From Carpediemonas membranifera (lineage: Eukaryota > Fornicata), in the NCBI GenBank assembly GCA_019828565.1, contig JAHDYR010000005.1, positions 1,302,001 through 1,366,000 of the forward strand: 64,000 nucleotides of DNA, read 5' to 3'. The translations under genes and the position numbers were made by a program. The notes beneath the pieces are model-generated. The model had not been told where the DNA came from and searched no databases. It worked only from the letters and a program-made list of their open reading frames with translations. This document shows, one piece after another, positions 18,731 through 28,966 of the stretch; the first letter of the stretch is position 1, and each line of letters opens with the position of its first letter.

Positions 18731-21286
18731 TTACTCATACTTGCCACAGATGCACACATCCAGTGAGATCTCTCCTTCCTCATGGACATCGATGTCTAAC
18801 CATTGCCCGTCAAACACGAGCCCTACCTGCCTCAACACCTTCTTCCATAGACCATCCACTTGACCTTCAAACAGAGGTAACAGTTTCTGACAGTCTCCCT
18901 CGTCCAATGTTCCAGTGCCCTCGCTCCGAATACGGATCCAGTGTTTGGCGTCCTTGCAGCAGCGATGAACGCGCATTGTCTTCAGACGTATTTGGTGGGG
19001 AACGTCTGTTGACTGTCGCCCATACGAGACGACGCCACGGAGGAATCGGTAAAAACAACTCGACCTGCTCCTTCAATATCGTTCTCTCAAGGACCATCTG
19101 GTTGCGCCTTAAGTGTACTCTACTTTCCTGATTGCCAATAAAGTCGCGCTCGAATGACTCCTCAATAATCCGGCCAAGTGGGACTCGGATTTTTGACTGA
19201 ATCTCCGGCAACACAGCAACTCGCGCTAAGCCATGAAGTGTGTCGATGGAGGGAGCCTTCTTGGCTACCTTAGACGGCGGCCGGATTGGAATAGACTCCG
19301 ACACGGTGCTGGTCGTGCTCAGACACATTGTCAGTGAAAAGAGGTGAACAAGCAACGCTGTCAGTCGATGCCAGGTGATAATGTCATCTGTGGCCTCCTC
19401 GTGAGAGTAATAATGCTCTTGCAGGTAGGCAACGAGTCTGAAAAGTGGCTGAACGGGGGAGGGAATGCCATGTAGAGACCGTTTCCAATTGACGCGATCA
19501 TCTTCCTCCCCTTCACTTGCTCATTACAGCCAGTCGTGCGACTGGGAGGTTCAAACTTAGCCAGCCTGGCGAGGTCAGCGTTTCTGGCCTTCTTGGTCTT
19601 GATTTCCTCCGGGGTAGAGTCTGGGTCGACCTCAATTGGCTTGAACATCCGACAAATGTTGTGTATCAAGGAGACGAAGTCATGACTGAGGTGCATGATC
19701 GGCGGGACAAGGAAGATTTTGCCCCTATCGAGAGTTGGGTCATCCGAGTTCTCGAATAGGCTGGGCATGATGCACTTATTCTTCTTGTTGTAGAACGACC
19801 CCCACTTCTTCTCTCTATCCAGGACTGTCTTGTCCTCAACAGACATCTTCTTCGCATACATCACGTCTGCAATCGTGTTTCGTGGGGTGAGACCGAATGG
19901 GCTCCAGGCCTTGTTGTCAGCATGTACCGAGCTGAATGGAGAGGGATAGCTGCCGCCAATCAAGGTTCCACAGACTTTTGACATCGCTGGGTGGTCTGCG
20001 ATGAACATAACGCGAGTGACACGGCACAGGAGACCGGTATTTCTCACCTCAAGTGACTCGCGATGGGTACTCTCGACTGAGCGCTCGATGAAGTCGAAGA
20101 ATTCTCCAATGCGCTTCTCTGGTCCGTTGTACTCGAGTATGCGGAAGGGTGGTGTTCCGCCTGACGGGAAGACTTTGCCGGAGACATCGATAAACCGAAC
20201 CTTCACAGATGTAGTCAACCCTCGCCATCCATCGACCCAGACGAGAAGATCAAGCGGCACTGTCTGAGTCTCTTCAGCTTGAGTCTGCGCTGTCAACTGC
20301 TTGCCCACGTTCTTACGAGCAGCCCTTGACCTCTCGAGATCGATAGGCGAAGCCACCGCCTGGCGATAGTACCGCATGAGGTCAAACTCAGCGTGTTGCA
20401 CATGGGAATACCTGCCGCTAGACTGGAGACGCGGGTTGAGACCGGCTCTCTTCATCACGTCATTATGTGCAGTTCGCTTCATTGCCGATTCGTAGAAGAT
20501 GCACACCGTCGTACCTCTGAGCACTTCAGTGTTATAGTCGTCGCCGTCGAATGTAGCGTTGACTTGTTCGAGGTCTGCGTCGACGTGGGTAATCAGGTCG
20601 AGGTCATACTCGCGGTGATCCTTGTCCGTCCTCTTTGCTCGTGTCTCTTGAGTGATCGCCATGGGTATGTAGCCCTTTAGGGCCTTTTTCAAGTTCCTAT
20701 GCGACTTGACAATGGTCTCAACGTCTGCGATGTTCCGAATGCTGCACTGAAGCGACTTGACTTGGTTTGTGACCTGATTGATGTTGATAATGTCAAGGTT
20801 GAGTCTCTGTGCAAGGGCTTGCATGATGTGAATCTCGTCATTGACTGCATTCACGCCGATCGTGATGGCCCTGAGCTCGTTGGACACCTGCAGAAGACGT
20901 TCAGTGTCAGCAATACGCTTACGTAGACGAGCATTCTCTGCCTCGAGGCCGAAGCTATCAGAATGCAGAACATATGCACCAACGTAAAGGTGACTGGGAC
21001 CAGAGCGGTGTGCCTTCTTCTCCTTTGAGATGCTAGTGGATGATGGCGCTGGGTAGAGATTGCTAGAAATAGCCTCACGCGATACAGCGCCGATATTGAT
21101 TAGTTCCTGCGCGATGCGGGCTAGCTCGAGCCTTTGCTGGTGTTTGGAGGTATCAAATCCGTTAATACGGCGATCCACTGCGTCAATCGAGAGCCAGACG
21201 CTGCAAAGGATGGTATTGATGTCATCAGTGCCCTCCGGAGCATAGATAGATCCGTTAGACAGTTTCCACTTCAGTTGAAGCGCCAT
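18731..21286 (-). CDS. DDE1: RNase H-fold transposase-like protein (about 850 aa)
   Basis: The first 610 residues are in one frame from ATG 21286. Two homopolymer shifts (C5 near 19458, T5 near 19050) separate the rest, which aligns to the end of DDE2. Shared blocks: LLVWVDGWRGLTTSVKVRF, FIADHPAMSKVCG, LVPPIMHLSHDF, SRTTGCNEQ, then FERDF and a Cys-containing end (SLDVCICGKYE). The order D352 (VDGW), D431 (ADHPAM), E589 (GCNEQ), with a P-MH-SH block between, fits the layout of divergent RNase H-fold DDE transposases. The assignment is inference from pattern. A coiled-coil-like N-terminus (residues 110-200) precedes it. It shares a 65-bp divergent promoter with the zinc-finger gene. Best candidate for the enzyme that moves CATG elements. 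Confidence 0.6.
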
Positions 21287-21351
21287 CTGTCAGTCGCTCT
21301 TTCAAGAATTCTAAAGATCCTAAAAATGCGTGACTTCGAGAAGATCATCTA

Positions 21352-22587
21352 ATGCCAGCCACGGAACTAGAGATGAAGCGTGGAAATGAAGGAACTACTC
21401 CGGACACCCGAGAGACGAACTCTCAGAAACGCAAGCCGATGGTCAGGTGGAATGACGCCGCAAAGAGCGAATGCAGGTCGGCTCTCATGATTGGTATGCT
21501 CAAGGCATTCTTTTGCATCACCGTTGATGTGTTTGGAACGGATATGACTGGTCTATCTGTCCGTAAGGTGGCGAATGCCTACAATCACATCATCTCGGTG
21601 TACTTGCAGCCCTGCCACCCTGATCCGACATTCTTTGATGGTATCAAGTCCCTCACGGCTGTATCGCAGGGTAGGCTTGTCATTGGGCATGTTAAGGAGT
21701 GGGCAACCCAGTCTTGCCACTGCAACATCGGCATTTCTGATCAGGCTCCTTCGAGAGTGTTTCATAACCTTTCTCGGGCCCCCAACCCGGTGCGATCGGA
21801 GCTTCTGACCGCGATGAAGAAGATTTTCACGAGAGTTGGCCTGGACGTCCCCCAGAATTTTGATTCGCGTCCTCTGTCCCTTAATCTGGTGGACCTTTCG
21901 GCACCCGACATATTTACTGGTCGGACGAAGACGTTTTTCAAGACAGCAGAAATCCCCCATTCCGTGCCGCAAGTGAAGCAGGAGGTGGAGGTTGACCCCG
22001 TTCGACCCTCTGAGTCTATCTCTAAGCGTAACGTCATGCTACTCGATGACGTCCATCGCATGACACAGCGCATGTCGGAAGATCTCTCTCAGCTCAAAGA
22101 ACGGCCGGTAACCGCTGATTCAGACTCTGACGATGATGGAGAGAACCTCCTTGACTTGCAGAAGAGGATGCTTGCCTTCTGTTGCGGCCATTGCCACAGC
22201 TTGGACTGGGTTGGCAATCTCAACACGTCAAAGTTTGTCTCATGTGGAGAGTGCGGCAGGAACTTTCATGACAATTCCGTTTGCGTGCCTGCTCGTCCGG
22301 AGAAATGTTCAAAGACTGCCAACTGGACGAAAGAAGCCAACAGAAAGAAGTCCTCGTGGAAGTTCACATGCCAGGCTTGTGTCCAGGAGAAGACTTGTTT
22401 CGCATGCCAGAAGAACGCCTCGGTATATCATTGTCGGATGTGTGGGCACTGGTTCTGTGGTAACAAGGGCTGTATGGGCACCACTGCCGTGAAGGTCGTC
22501 ATTGACGGCGTGAATATTCCCAAGATCCGTCTTTGTGACGATTGCCTTGAGAACTTCAAGTCGGTGGTTCAACAGTCGGAGCAGTAA
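21352..22587 (+). CDS. PHD-like / tandem zinc-finger protein (411 aa)
   Basis: A complete uninterrupted gene, ATG 21352 to TAA 22587. The N-terminal 200 residues are a helical domain of unknown type (RWNDAAKSECRSALMIGML). Then follow an acidic linker (DSDSDDDGENLLDLQ) and, from about residue 275, two cysteine-rich modules. The first is CCGHC ... SCGECGRNFHD ... CVPARPEKC, which fits a PHD-like C4HC3 arrangement. The second is CQACVQEKTCFACQ ... CRMCGHWFCGNKGC ... RLCDDC, of RING/FYVE-like spacing. PHD fingers read histone tails, so a chromatin-targeting role beside the DDE-like protein is plausible but unproven. Divergent pair with DDE1. Confidence 0.65.
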   Translation: MPATELEMKRGNEGTTPDTRETNSQKRKPMVRWNDAAKSECRSALMIGMLKAFFCITVDVFGTDMTGLSVRKVANAYNHIISVYLQPCHPDPTFFDGIKSLTAVSQGRLVIGHVKEWATQSCHCNIGISDQAPSRVFHNLSRAPNPVRSELLTAMKKIFTRVGLDVPQNFDSRPLSLNLVDLSAPDIFTGRTKTFFKTAEIPHSVPQVKQEVEVDPVRPSESISKRNVMLLDDVHRMTQRMSEDLSQLKERPVTADSDSDDDGENLLDLQKRMLAFCCGHCHSLDWVGNLNTSKFVSCGECGRNFHDNSVCVPARPEKCSKTANWTKEANRKKSSWKFTCQACVQEKTCFACQKNASVYHCRMCGHWFCGNKGCMGTTAVKVVIDGVNIPKIRLCDDCLENFKSVVQQSEQ

Positions 22588-22692
22588 AGATACAATTGAA
22601 TCTTTTCAAACATATTTTCATGAAGATAGATCCAATGAAACTATGTACCATGAGCCCGATTGCTCAGTGATTATGTGATAATCCTGTGTGAC

Positions 22693-22775
22693 CCAGGACA
22701 GCGTGCTCCTGGAATCAACAGGGCACAAAAACACCCTGCGTATTCCGGTAGCACACCGTTCTGACTCATACGTCC
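22693..22775 (+). repeat. repeat R4, copy in CATG-1
   Basis: GACAGCGTGCTCCTGGAATC ... CCTGCGTATTCCGGTAGCAC matches the reverse complement of 48165-48244 in CATG-3 at roughly three of four positions. Both copies lie about 90-115 bp downstream of a small helical gene. Confidence 0.55.
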
Positions 22776-22858
22776 GTCTCTGGTTGTCGTATACAGGTCT
22801 ATTTACGTGTTTGGCGATGGCGCTCCCTTAAATCTGCTTGAACGGCGTGTCGTGGCTG

Positions 22859-23065
22859 TCAGTATGCTGCAAATGTCGCAGCGAGAAAGGAGTCACCAAT
22901 CGCGTTCAGCTTTCTTGTTTCTCGCCTGATACTGCTCGTAATATCGTTCAAGCGTGAATCTATGAAGTAATGGGACTGAATGGCCTCTATTGCGTCAATT
23001 TCTTGCGTAATCGTTGTTGAATGGCCTAGAATAGATGTTGCAGCTGCTTCCAGCTCCTGTTGCAT
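22859..23065 (-). CDS. small helical protein (68 aa)
   Basis: MQQELEAAATSILGHSTTI ... SFLAATFAAY, amphipathic helical, no known family. It ends about 85 bp from R4. CATG-3 has a 53-codon frame at the corresponding place and direction beside its R4 copy; similarity between the peptides is weak. Upstream (minus strand, near 23122) lies CCTGCACTTTGCAC, a variant of the TGCACTTTAA motif. Confidence 0.4.
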   Translation of the reverse strand: MQQELEAAATSILGHSTTITQEIDAIEAIQSHYFIDSRLNDITSSIRRETRKLNAIGDSFLAATFAAY

Positions 23066-23440
23066 GCTAAATGCTGTGTTTTGGACAATTGGTCGTGTTC
23101 AGGCAGATTTTTTTCGTGCAAAGTGCAGGCTAATACGCGCCCTTAAACTGTGGGATCAGCCGCTGGGTAAATATACTGAGAAAAAACCATATAGCTGAGT
23201 TCACTGTCTTGTGCTGAATACGGTGGCGCCATTTATTTCTCTGAATCGCTAAGTTTTGTCAGCGTTGACCGCGCACGACCGGTCGTCCTTACGCGATGAC
23301 ACCCAGCCCATCTTGTAGGTCGGGTGGCCATACCTCGCGGCCTTGCTTGCTTTTCTTTGACGAGCAATATTCCCTGAGTAATAGCCTCTCCTTTTCTTCA
23401 ATTCGACTCTAGCCAAGTCAAAAACAAGAAATCGACCATA
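23066..23440. other. right subterminal region, weak frame only
   Basis: A basic 65-codon frame at 23249-23446 (minus; RGYYSGNIARQRKASKAARY) lacks an ATG start and is not supported further. Otherwise no gene is seen. Confidence 0.4.
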
Positions 23441-23444
23441 TCTC

Positions 23445-23548
23445 AAAATCTAACAGGTAGATTCACTCTGAAAGTGATTATGCGCATATGTACCTCCTTT
23501 CAACTACTCACATAATCACTATCGTAGTGAATCTACCTGTTAGATTTT
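23445..23548. repeat. 104-bp palindromic repeat (MITE-like)
   Basis: AAAATCTAACAGGTAGATTC at the left faces GAATCTACCTGTTAGATTTT at the right; the inner arms GTGATTATG and CATAATCAC also pair. A near-perfect hairpin with a short spacer. Confidence 0.75.
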
Positions 23549-23730
23549 CTGTTATTGTCCATTTTATCGTTTCGTCTTAACCTGCACGGCGAAATGCTCA
23601 AACCAGGCAAGGAGTCAGAGCCAGAGCTTCTTTCCATGCTCTAAGTACATCATATGGACTCTCAAGAAGACCTTCGTTTATCTCTAAATAGCTTAAATTT
23701 AATGAATACTTCATTTCTGAGCAAGAAATT

Positions 23731-23801
23731 GTAGATTATCTAGCGTTTTGAGGTCGAAGATAATCTAGGGTTTAGCAAAGATAATCTAGGGATGTTGACA
23801 G
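23731..23801 (-). repeat. right terminal inverted repeat of CATG-1 (71 bp)
   Basis: Reverse complement of 4494-4564 with one mismatch, ending GGGATGTTGACAG. It is followed directly by CATG. Confidence 0.85.
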
Positions 23802-23804
23802 CAT

Positions 23805-25831
23805 GTAATAAGGTCTCTGTGGCGGAGTGGCGCCATATGGTTAAGTCCTGGCGTGCTTATGCCGCTAGGTGCCGTGATCCGATTGCTATTTTCGACCTGG
23901 TGTCAAACGAAGTGCTCGAAACGTTTAAGTGCCGTTCTCCCATGCTGGGCTCTTTTCTCCAGGTGGTGGATGAACCGATGGATGAGCATGACCCCGATCG
24001 TGAGACGGAGTGGAACGAGGAGTTTATCGACCTGATTAACAAGATGTTCCAACCTCTCGACGAGCTAGAGGCCATCGAATGGCTGAAGAAGCTGAATTGC
24101 CCCGAGTCGGGCAATCTCGTCGAGAACATGGCCGATTACGTGCTGACATTCAAGGAGACGTGTTCCTACTTCGGCGAGCTGCAGCCTCAAGCCAAGCAAC
24201 TCGTGGAGGCGTTCGTCGCTGGAGTCCGCTATCAAGTCCTGAGAGAGCGAATCGGCGCCAAGAAGAAGAGCAAGGATCTGGAGGAGACCATGAAGGTGGC
24301 TTTTGAGCAAGCCCTGGAGGCTGAGAAGGGTAGACGTGAGGCGCAGCGTCAGTCAGTTGAGTCGAAGGGCGAGAAGACCAAGAAGAAGCATGAAGACAAG
24401 GCGTCTACCAAGTGCCCCTACTGCAACAAGGTGGGCCACGAAGATGCCACAAAGTGCTGGAAGAAGCAGAGGGACGAACGCAAGAAGGGTGTAAAAACTC
24501 AGGCTTGTTTCTCTCTGTCTTCTTCCTCTTTGGTCGCCCAGGGGACCGCGAAGCGTCCTGAAGCCGTGGTGTGTGTAGACGGTCGCGACGTTAACACATT
24601 GCTAGACACCGGGGCCGACGCAGATTTTGTCGACAAGACGTTGATCGACGAGTTGGGGTTCGCGGATGAAATTATCCCCACAAACGTGAAGGTTCGATTG
24701 CAAGGCGGGACGGTTTACAACGTGCATGAGAAGATCGAAGTCAACATCGATCTAGGAGTTATTCCGAAGACAGGACGCCGTACTACGGCGAAGCTAGTAC
24801 TCTACATCCTACCGAGGCTTAAGCCGCAGATAGTGTTCGGATTCCCGACGCTAACGGCCTTGGGCTTGGTGGAAATCCACCTACCAACAGCTGGAGAAGG
24901 GACCAAGACGTTCCTGGAGCTGGAGGGCGATGAGTTTGACGAAGAAGTCTACCTGTCGAGCGCGCAGAAGACCAATGATGCCAAGCCGGTGATAATGGAC
25001 CTGACCGTGGAGGTCGAAGAGGTGTTAGCGAAGCTAGGGGGGTTGTTCGGAGGTATTGATGAGCCGGCCGATGTGGAGCCATTCGGGTTGGACCTTCGAC
25101 ATGACAGAGTGGTCAACGTACCGCCCTACCGCTACGGCGAGGGTGAAGTGGAAGAGATGAAGCGACAGGTCGAGGAGCTTTGCAACATGGCGGTTATAAG
25201 ACGTTCCGAGAGCCAGTACAACAACCCGGTTGTGTTAGCTTGGAAGCGGGACCGTACACGTCGCATGTGCCTTGACTTTAGACGTCTGAACGAGATCACG
25301 ACTGACCTGACCCACCCCTTGCCTCTAATAGACGACCTCGTAGAGAGGCTGCAGGGCAACTCATACTTTGCAGCCCTTGATTTGAGCAAGGCGTTTCTTC
25401 AAATCCCCTTGAAACACGAATGCCAGGCCTTTATCGTTGACGGTGTCAAATACTGTTATACGAGGATGCCCTTTGGGCTAAAAAATGCTGCAGCGTACTG
25501 CCAACGGGCCCTGGAGGCAGCGCTAGGAAGCAGCGTGTACACCGACTGTTTGGTGTACGTGGACGACGTAGTGGTCTACGGCCGGGACAAAACCGAATTT
25601 CTACGTCGCCTGGAGACCGTTCTCGGAAAACTCCACACTCGAGGACTCCGTCTCAATGCGAAGAAGTGCATCTTCGCTGCGTCCGAGATCGATTATCTAG
25701 GATGGACCGTTAGCGCCGACGGCAAGAGGATCGCAGAGGATCGCCTGCAAGGAATTCACGATCTTGCACCCCCCGTGACCTGTCGACGCTTCGTACGCTC
25801 TTGGGGACTGTTAACTACTTCCGCCCCATGA
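23805..25831 (+). CDS. gypsy-2 gag-protease-RT
   Basis: The frame starts at an ATG inside the TIR (23792), but gag proper begins near 23806 (NKVSVAEWRHMVKSW) and lacks its natural N-terminus. It contains a capsid-like helical region, a zinc knuckle CPYCNKVGHEDATKC (about residues 209-223), retropepsin LLDTGADADFVDK, and RT with MPFGLKNAAAYC and YVDDVVVYG. At about 25775 a C6 run shifts the frame; adding one C joins it to the next segment (DLSTLRTLLGTVNYFRP). The last 20 or so residues before 25831 are out of frame. Confidence 0.85.
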
Positions 25832-27615
25832 TTGAGCGCTACGCGGACATAACTGAGCCCCTTGCGGCCCTCACCCGGGCCAACAGGAAGTTTGAGTGGG
25901 GACCAGACCAACAAGACGCATTTGAGCGCGTCAAGACCTGCCTGCTGGACAACAGAATGCTCGTACACCCCAAGCCTGGGTCGAAGCTGATATTGCAGAC
26001 CGACGCAAGTGATGTCGCAGCAGGTGCCGTACTGATGCAAGAATCCGCGTCAGGTCCTAGTCCGATCGCCTTTTACTCGAAGACATTCGACGCTACCCAA
26101 CGCCGATGGTCGACGCATGAGAAGGAGGCGTTCGCGATTTATTTCGCAATGCAGAAGGCAGAGCGACTACTGATCGGACGAGAGTTCGTTGTGCGCACTG
26201 ACCACAAAAATCTGCTCTACCTGGCCACCTCTGCCAACGCTAAGGTGGTTAGGTGGCATCTGGCCATGGCACGGTTCAACTATTCCGTGGAACACGTACC
26301 AGGAGTGGCCAACGGCGGTGCAGACGGCTTGTCCCGTCTAGTACACCTACAAAGTGCCGATACGAGCCATACTGACCTGATCGAAAGCATACATGGGGGT
26401 TTACAAGGACATCTGGGCATTCGGGCTACCCTACAACGCCTGATTGAAAGAGGAGAGACGTGGAAGGGGATGTACAACGAGGTGAAACAGTTCGTCAAGG
26501 CCTGCCCGGTCTGCCAAGTCCATCGGCAGACAGCTGAGCGAGTGCCGCAGGACCGGCATTCGACGATGGGACGCCTTCCATTTGACGTAGTACAAGTAGA
26601 CACTGTTGGACCCCTACCTGAATCTGGCGGCGGTTACCGCCACATCGTGGTGGCCATCGACACGTTCTCCAAGCTTACGATGTTATACCCCACCCACTCC
26701 ACTACTGCGGCAGAGGCAGCTGAGGCCCTATTACAATGGGTCGCCCACTACGGTATACCCCGTTTAATCCATTCAGACGGTGGGTCCCAATACCGAAATC
26801 AGCTCGTCGACACCATGGTGGAGAAGCTATCGATGAAACATCATATCGGTACGCCGTACCGACCGGCATCGCAAGGCGTCGTCGAACGTCAGAACGCGGA
26901 GCTGAAGAAGCATCTGAAGTGCCTGATGACGGAGTGCAAGACACGTGACTGGACGAAACTGATTCCACACGCTCAGTTCATCCTTAACTCGACGAAGAAT
27001 AGTACCACGGGCATGTCCCCGTGGACGGTACTGTACGACCAGGAGCAAGACTCGACTCTTGACGAGTTGAGTGACGATACAGTCTCGTTGGAGCTCTTTA
27101 GGCGTAGGATTGAAGTTAATCGTGTGGTTCAGCAACAACTGTGTGATGGAGAGTCGCCAAGTCGCGATCACATCGAGCTACAAGACACCGCAGTCCTGGT
27201 GGCGTCGAACTCCGGTAGGAGATCTACTCTGCTCGGGCCGATGTGGTGCATAGGCCCAGACAAGTCCCCGAACGTTTATCGTGTCCGTAACCTGACGTCC
27301 GGGAAGACCCACAGCATCCACGCTGACAGGCTCAGGGTGTTCGAGACAAGCTTGACGCTCGATCAGCTGAAGCAGGTTGCTGCGGAGCGAGACGACGAAT
27401 ACGTGGTGGAGGAGATCAACGAGCACAAGTTCGAGGGACGGAAGCTGCTACTGCATGTTATTTGGGAAGGGTACCTTCCTGAGGAAGCCACGTGGGAGCC
27501 ATTCACATTGGAGCTAGACAAACTCGAAGCACTTGACAGATACTTGGAGAAAGTACCTCATTTGGCGAAGAAGTTGCCTGCACAGCGGAAGATGCTGCGG
27601 TTCAAAGCGAACTAA
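25801..27615 (+). CDS. gypsy-2 RNase H, integrase, chromodomain
   Basis: Continues the pol polyprotein: LGTVNYFRPM (RT end), RNase H (LQTDASDVAAGAVLMQ), integrase zinc domain (HGGLQGHLG ... CPVCQ), DDE core VDTVGPLPES, IHSDGGSQYRN, SQGVVERQNAEL, and a chromodomain (YVVEEINEH ... LLHVIWEGYLPEEATWEPF). TAA at 27615. The product is normally fused to the preceding frame. Confidence 0.88.
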   Translation: MGTVNYFRPMIERYADITEPLAALTRANRKFEWGPDQQDAFERVKTCLLDNRMLVHPKPGSKLILQTDASDVAAGAVLMQESASGPSPIAFYSKTFDATQRRWSTHEKEAFAIYFAMQKAERLLIGREFVVRTDHKNLLYLATSANAKVVRWHLAMARFNYSVEHVPGVANGGADGLSRLVHLQSADTSHTDLIESIHGGLQGHLGIRATLQRLIERGETWKGMYNEVKQFVKACPVCQVHRQTAERVPQDRHSTMGRLPFDVVQVDTVGPLPESGGGYRHIVVAIDTFSKLTMLYPTHSTTAAEAAEALLQWVAHYGIPRLIHSDGGSQYRNQLVDTMVEKLSMKHHIGTPYRPASQGVVERQNAELKKHLKCLMTECKTRDWTKLIPHAQFILNSTKNSTTGMSPWTVLYDQEQDSTLDELSDDTVSLELFRRRIEVNRVVQQQLCDGESPSRDHIELQDTAVLVASNSGRRSTLLGPMWCIGPDKSPNVYRVRNLTSGKTHSIHADRLRVFETSLTLDQLKQVAAERDDEYVVEEINEHKFEGRKLLLHVIWEGYLPEEATWEPFTLELDKLEALDRYLEKVPHLAKKLPAQRKMLRFKAN

Positions 27616-27895
27616 GGCGGTAGTCGCTGAAAAGGCTGGAAACTTCGGACCCATGGGGGAAGGAGCAGTGTTCAGCTACAATAAGCTGGATTCCATTGGT
27701 TTTGATGTTGATTAGTTGTTATTCACGGCATACGACGTTGATGGTTTGTTTTTGATGCGTCCTCAGCATGGGGACCTTCAATGAGACATAACCTGCGGGA
27801 ATAGATTCTGCTGAAGATTTGGACCAAGGAATTTTATTTCGGGGTTCTGGAGATTTTGGAAGATCCGAATTTTTATTTCCGGATCTTGGGGGAAG

Positions 27896-27962
27896 TGTAA
27901 TCAATTGATGACTGATTTACCCCGGATCAATTAAATCACTCTCTGTGTTTCCTGCTGCAACA
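27896..27962 (+). repeat. 3' LTR of gypsy-2 (about 67 bp)
   Basis: Begins TGTAATCAATTGATG right behind the purine tract and ends CTGCAACA. The next base starts DIRS YR sequence (CCATGGGTACC) that is intact at 31506, which fixes the right boundary. Confidence 0.65.
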
Positions 27963-28437
27963 CCATGGGTACCTGGCGGGAGGTTCGTAGTTTGCGCTCT
28001 TACATCGGACAGGCTATGCGCAACGAGCCTCTCTTCGTCCGCGAAGCGACAAGGAGTCTGCTGCGGCCTAGCGCGAAGCGTCTTTAACGCTGCGCTCCTA
28101 ATCATTCCAAACAATCTTTAAACGCGTTCGTCGAAGCGAAATGGTTTCGCCGGCGCCTTGATCCGCTCCCGCTATAACAATGCGAGGTTATTGTAGTGTG
28201 AGAGTAGCGGTAGTAGTGTGTCCTCTGGGTGAGTGGTTCCCTCTGGGTTGGTGATTATATGTTAGTTGGCCATGTTATATGGCGTGGACCACATGGGTCA
28301 CAGTTGACACCCGGGAGTGTCGGGTCGTGCTGCCTGATCCGATTCGATCGGATTCGATGGGCGCCAAATTTCAAGGATCGTCTCGATCCTCTTCAGAAGA
28401 ACGAGAATGGCTGATCCGGCCGAAGAAAACGAGCCGG
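27963..28437 (+). repeat. direct repeat, left copy (475 bp)
   Basis: Matches 31506-31981 with about one indel. It contains a truncated YR end (WREVRSLRSYIGQAMRNEP) and the non-coding terminus. Confidence 0.9.
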
Positions 28438-28949
28438 TCACCCAGAAGGACCTCCAAGAACTGAGAGAAGTTGTAGAACGCGCTCTTCAGGCCAGAAGTG
28501 CTGAAGAACAGCATAACCCCGATGATATCGCCCTCAACGTAGAGGATAACGATGATCAGCAGCTTCAGGACCAAGAAAGCATCGAAGACGAACAGCAGGA
28601 CGCTGTCGACGACATCTTTGATCCCTTTGAGGCTCTTGTGAACCTTCCTAACCGGTTCGGCCTTCGAGATGAGGCTAGGTGGCTTTACGCCATGGAACGT
28701 GATCTCATCGCTGGCCGCCTTGCAACCATTCCTGCTCTGAGGGTCAAGATCTACGGACGCCAGCAACTCCTCCTCCTCAAGGACAGTTGGGACGACGCAA
28801 CCTCCGAGCGCTGCTCCAACCTCTTCAAGTCCGCTCCTCCCCGCACTCGGGCCGCCGTCGACATCTTGGTGGCTAAGGCTAAGATCAAGGGCATCAAGAA
28901 GCGTGACAATTTTCGCGAAAGGGGGGGCAGAAGGACTCACCGCAATTAG
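28407..28949 (+). CDS. DIRS-2 gag-like protein (180 aa)
   Basis: ATG 28407, MADPAEENEPVTQKDLQ, an acidic coiled-coil N-terminus and a helical core (NRFGLRDEARWLYAMERDL), basic end. It has the position and character of a DIRS ORF1 structural protein. No zinc knuckle. Related by layout to the frames at 32354, 39878, 52059 and 55960. It ends 17 bp before the RT start. Confidence 0.7.
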   Translation: MADPAEENEPVTQKDLQELREVVERALQARSAEEQHNPDDIALNVEDNDDQQLQDQESIEDEQQDAVDDIFDPFEALVNLPNRFGLRDEARWLYAMERDLIAGRLATIPALRVKIYGRQQLLLLKDSWDDATSERCSNLFKSAPPRTRAAVDILVAKAKIKGIKKRDNFRERGGRRTHRN

Positions 28950-28966
28950 CTACCAAGCTCCCATCG

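Larger units (their letters stand above)
4494..23801. mobile_element. CATG-1: 19.3-kb TIR-bounded cargo element (proposed)
   Basis: The segment is delimited by 71-bp inverted repeats, 4494-4564 and 23731-23801, which differ at one base. The outside flanks are CATA (left) and CATG (right), one change from the 4-bp CATG duplication of CATG-3. Inside are about 14 compact genes on both strands that are not retroelement genes, among them a DDE-like protein, kinase, SET, chromo and PHD-like proteins. No DNA polymerase B, packaging ATPase, capsid or retroviral integrase is seen, so it is not a Polinton/Maverick. Caution: the left flank is DIRS RT and the right flank is a gypsy gag, so host continuity is not shown. 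The two ends could belong to two elements or reflect a rearrangement. Confidence 0.6.
23802..27962 (+). mobile_element. Ty3/gypsy retrotransposon 2 (chromodomain type), 5' truncated
   Basis: gag, protease, RT, RNase H, integrase, chromodomain, then a purine tract (TTGGGGGAAG) and a short LTR. The 5' LTR and about the first 15-20 codons of gag are missing at the CATG-1 boundary. The 3' end lies in the YR gene of a DIRS element (GCCATGGGTACC site). Confidence 0.88.

Noticed and set aside
23249-23446. A basic 65-aa protein near the right TIR
   Set aside because: No ATG start in frame and it begins inside a palindromic repeat.
4494-23801. Polinton/Maverick or integrated giant-virus identity
   Set aside because: No PolB, packaging ATPase, capsid protein, cysteine protease or retroviral-type integrase is recognisable.
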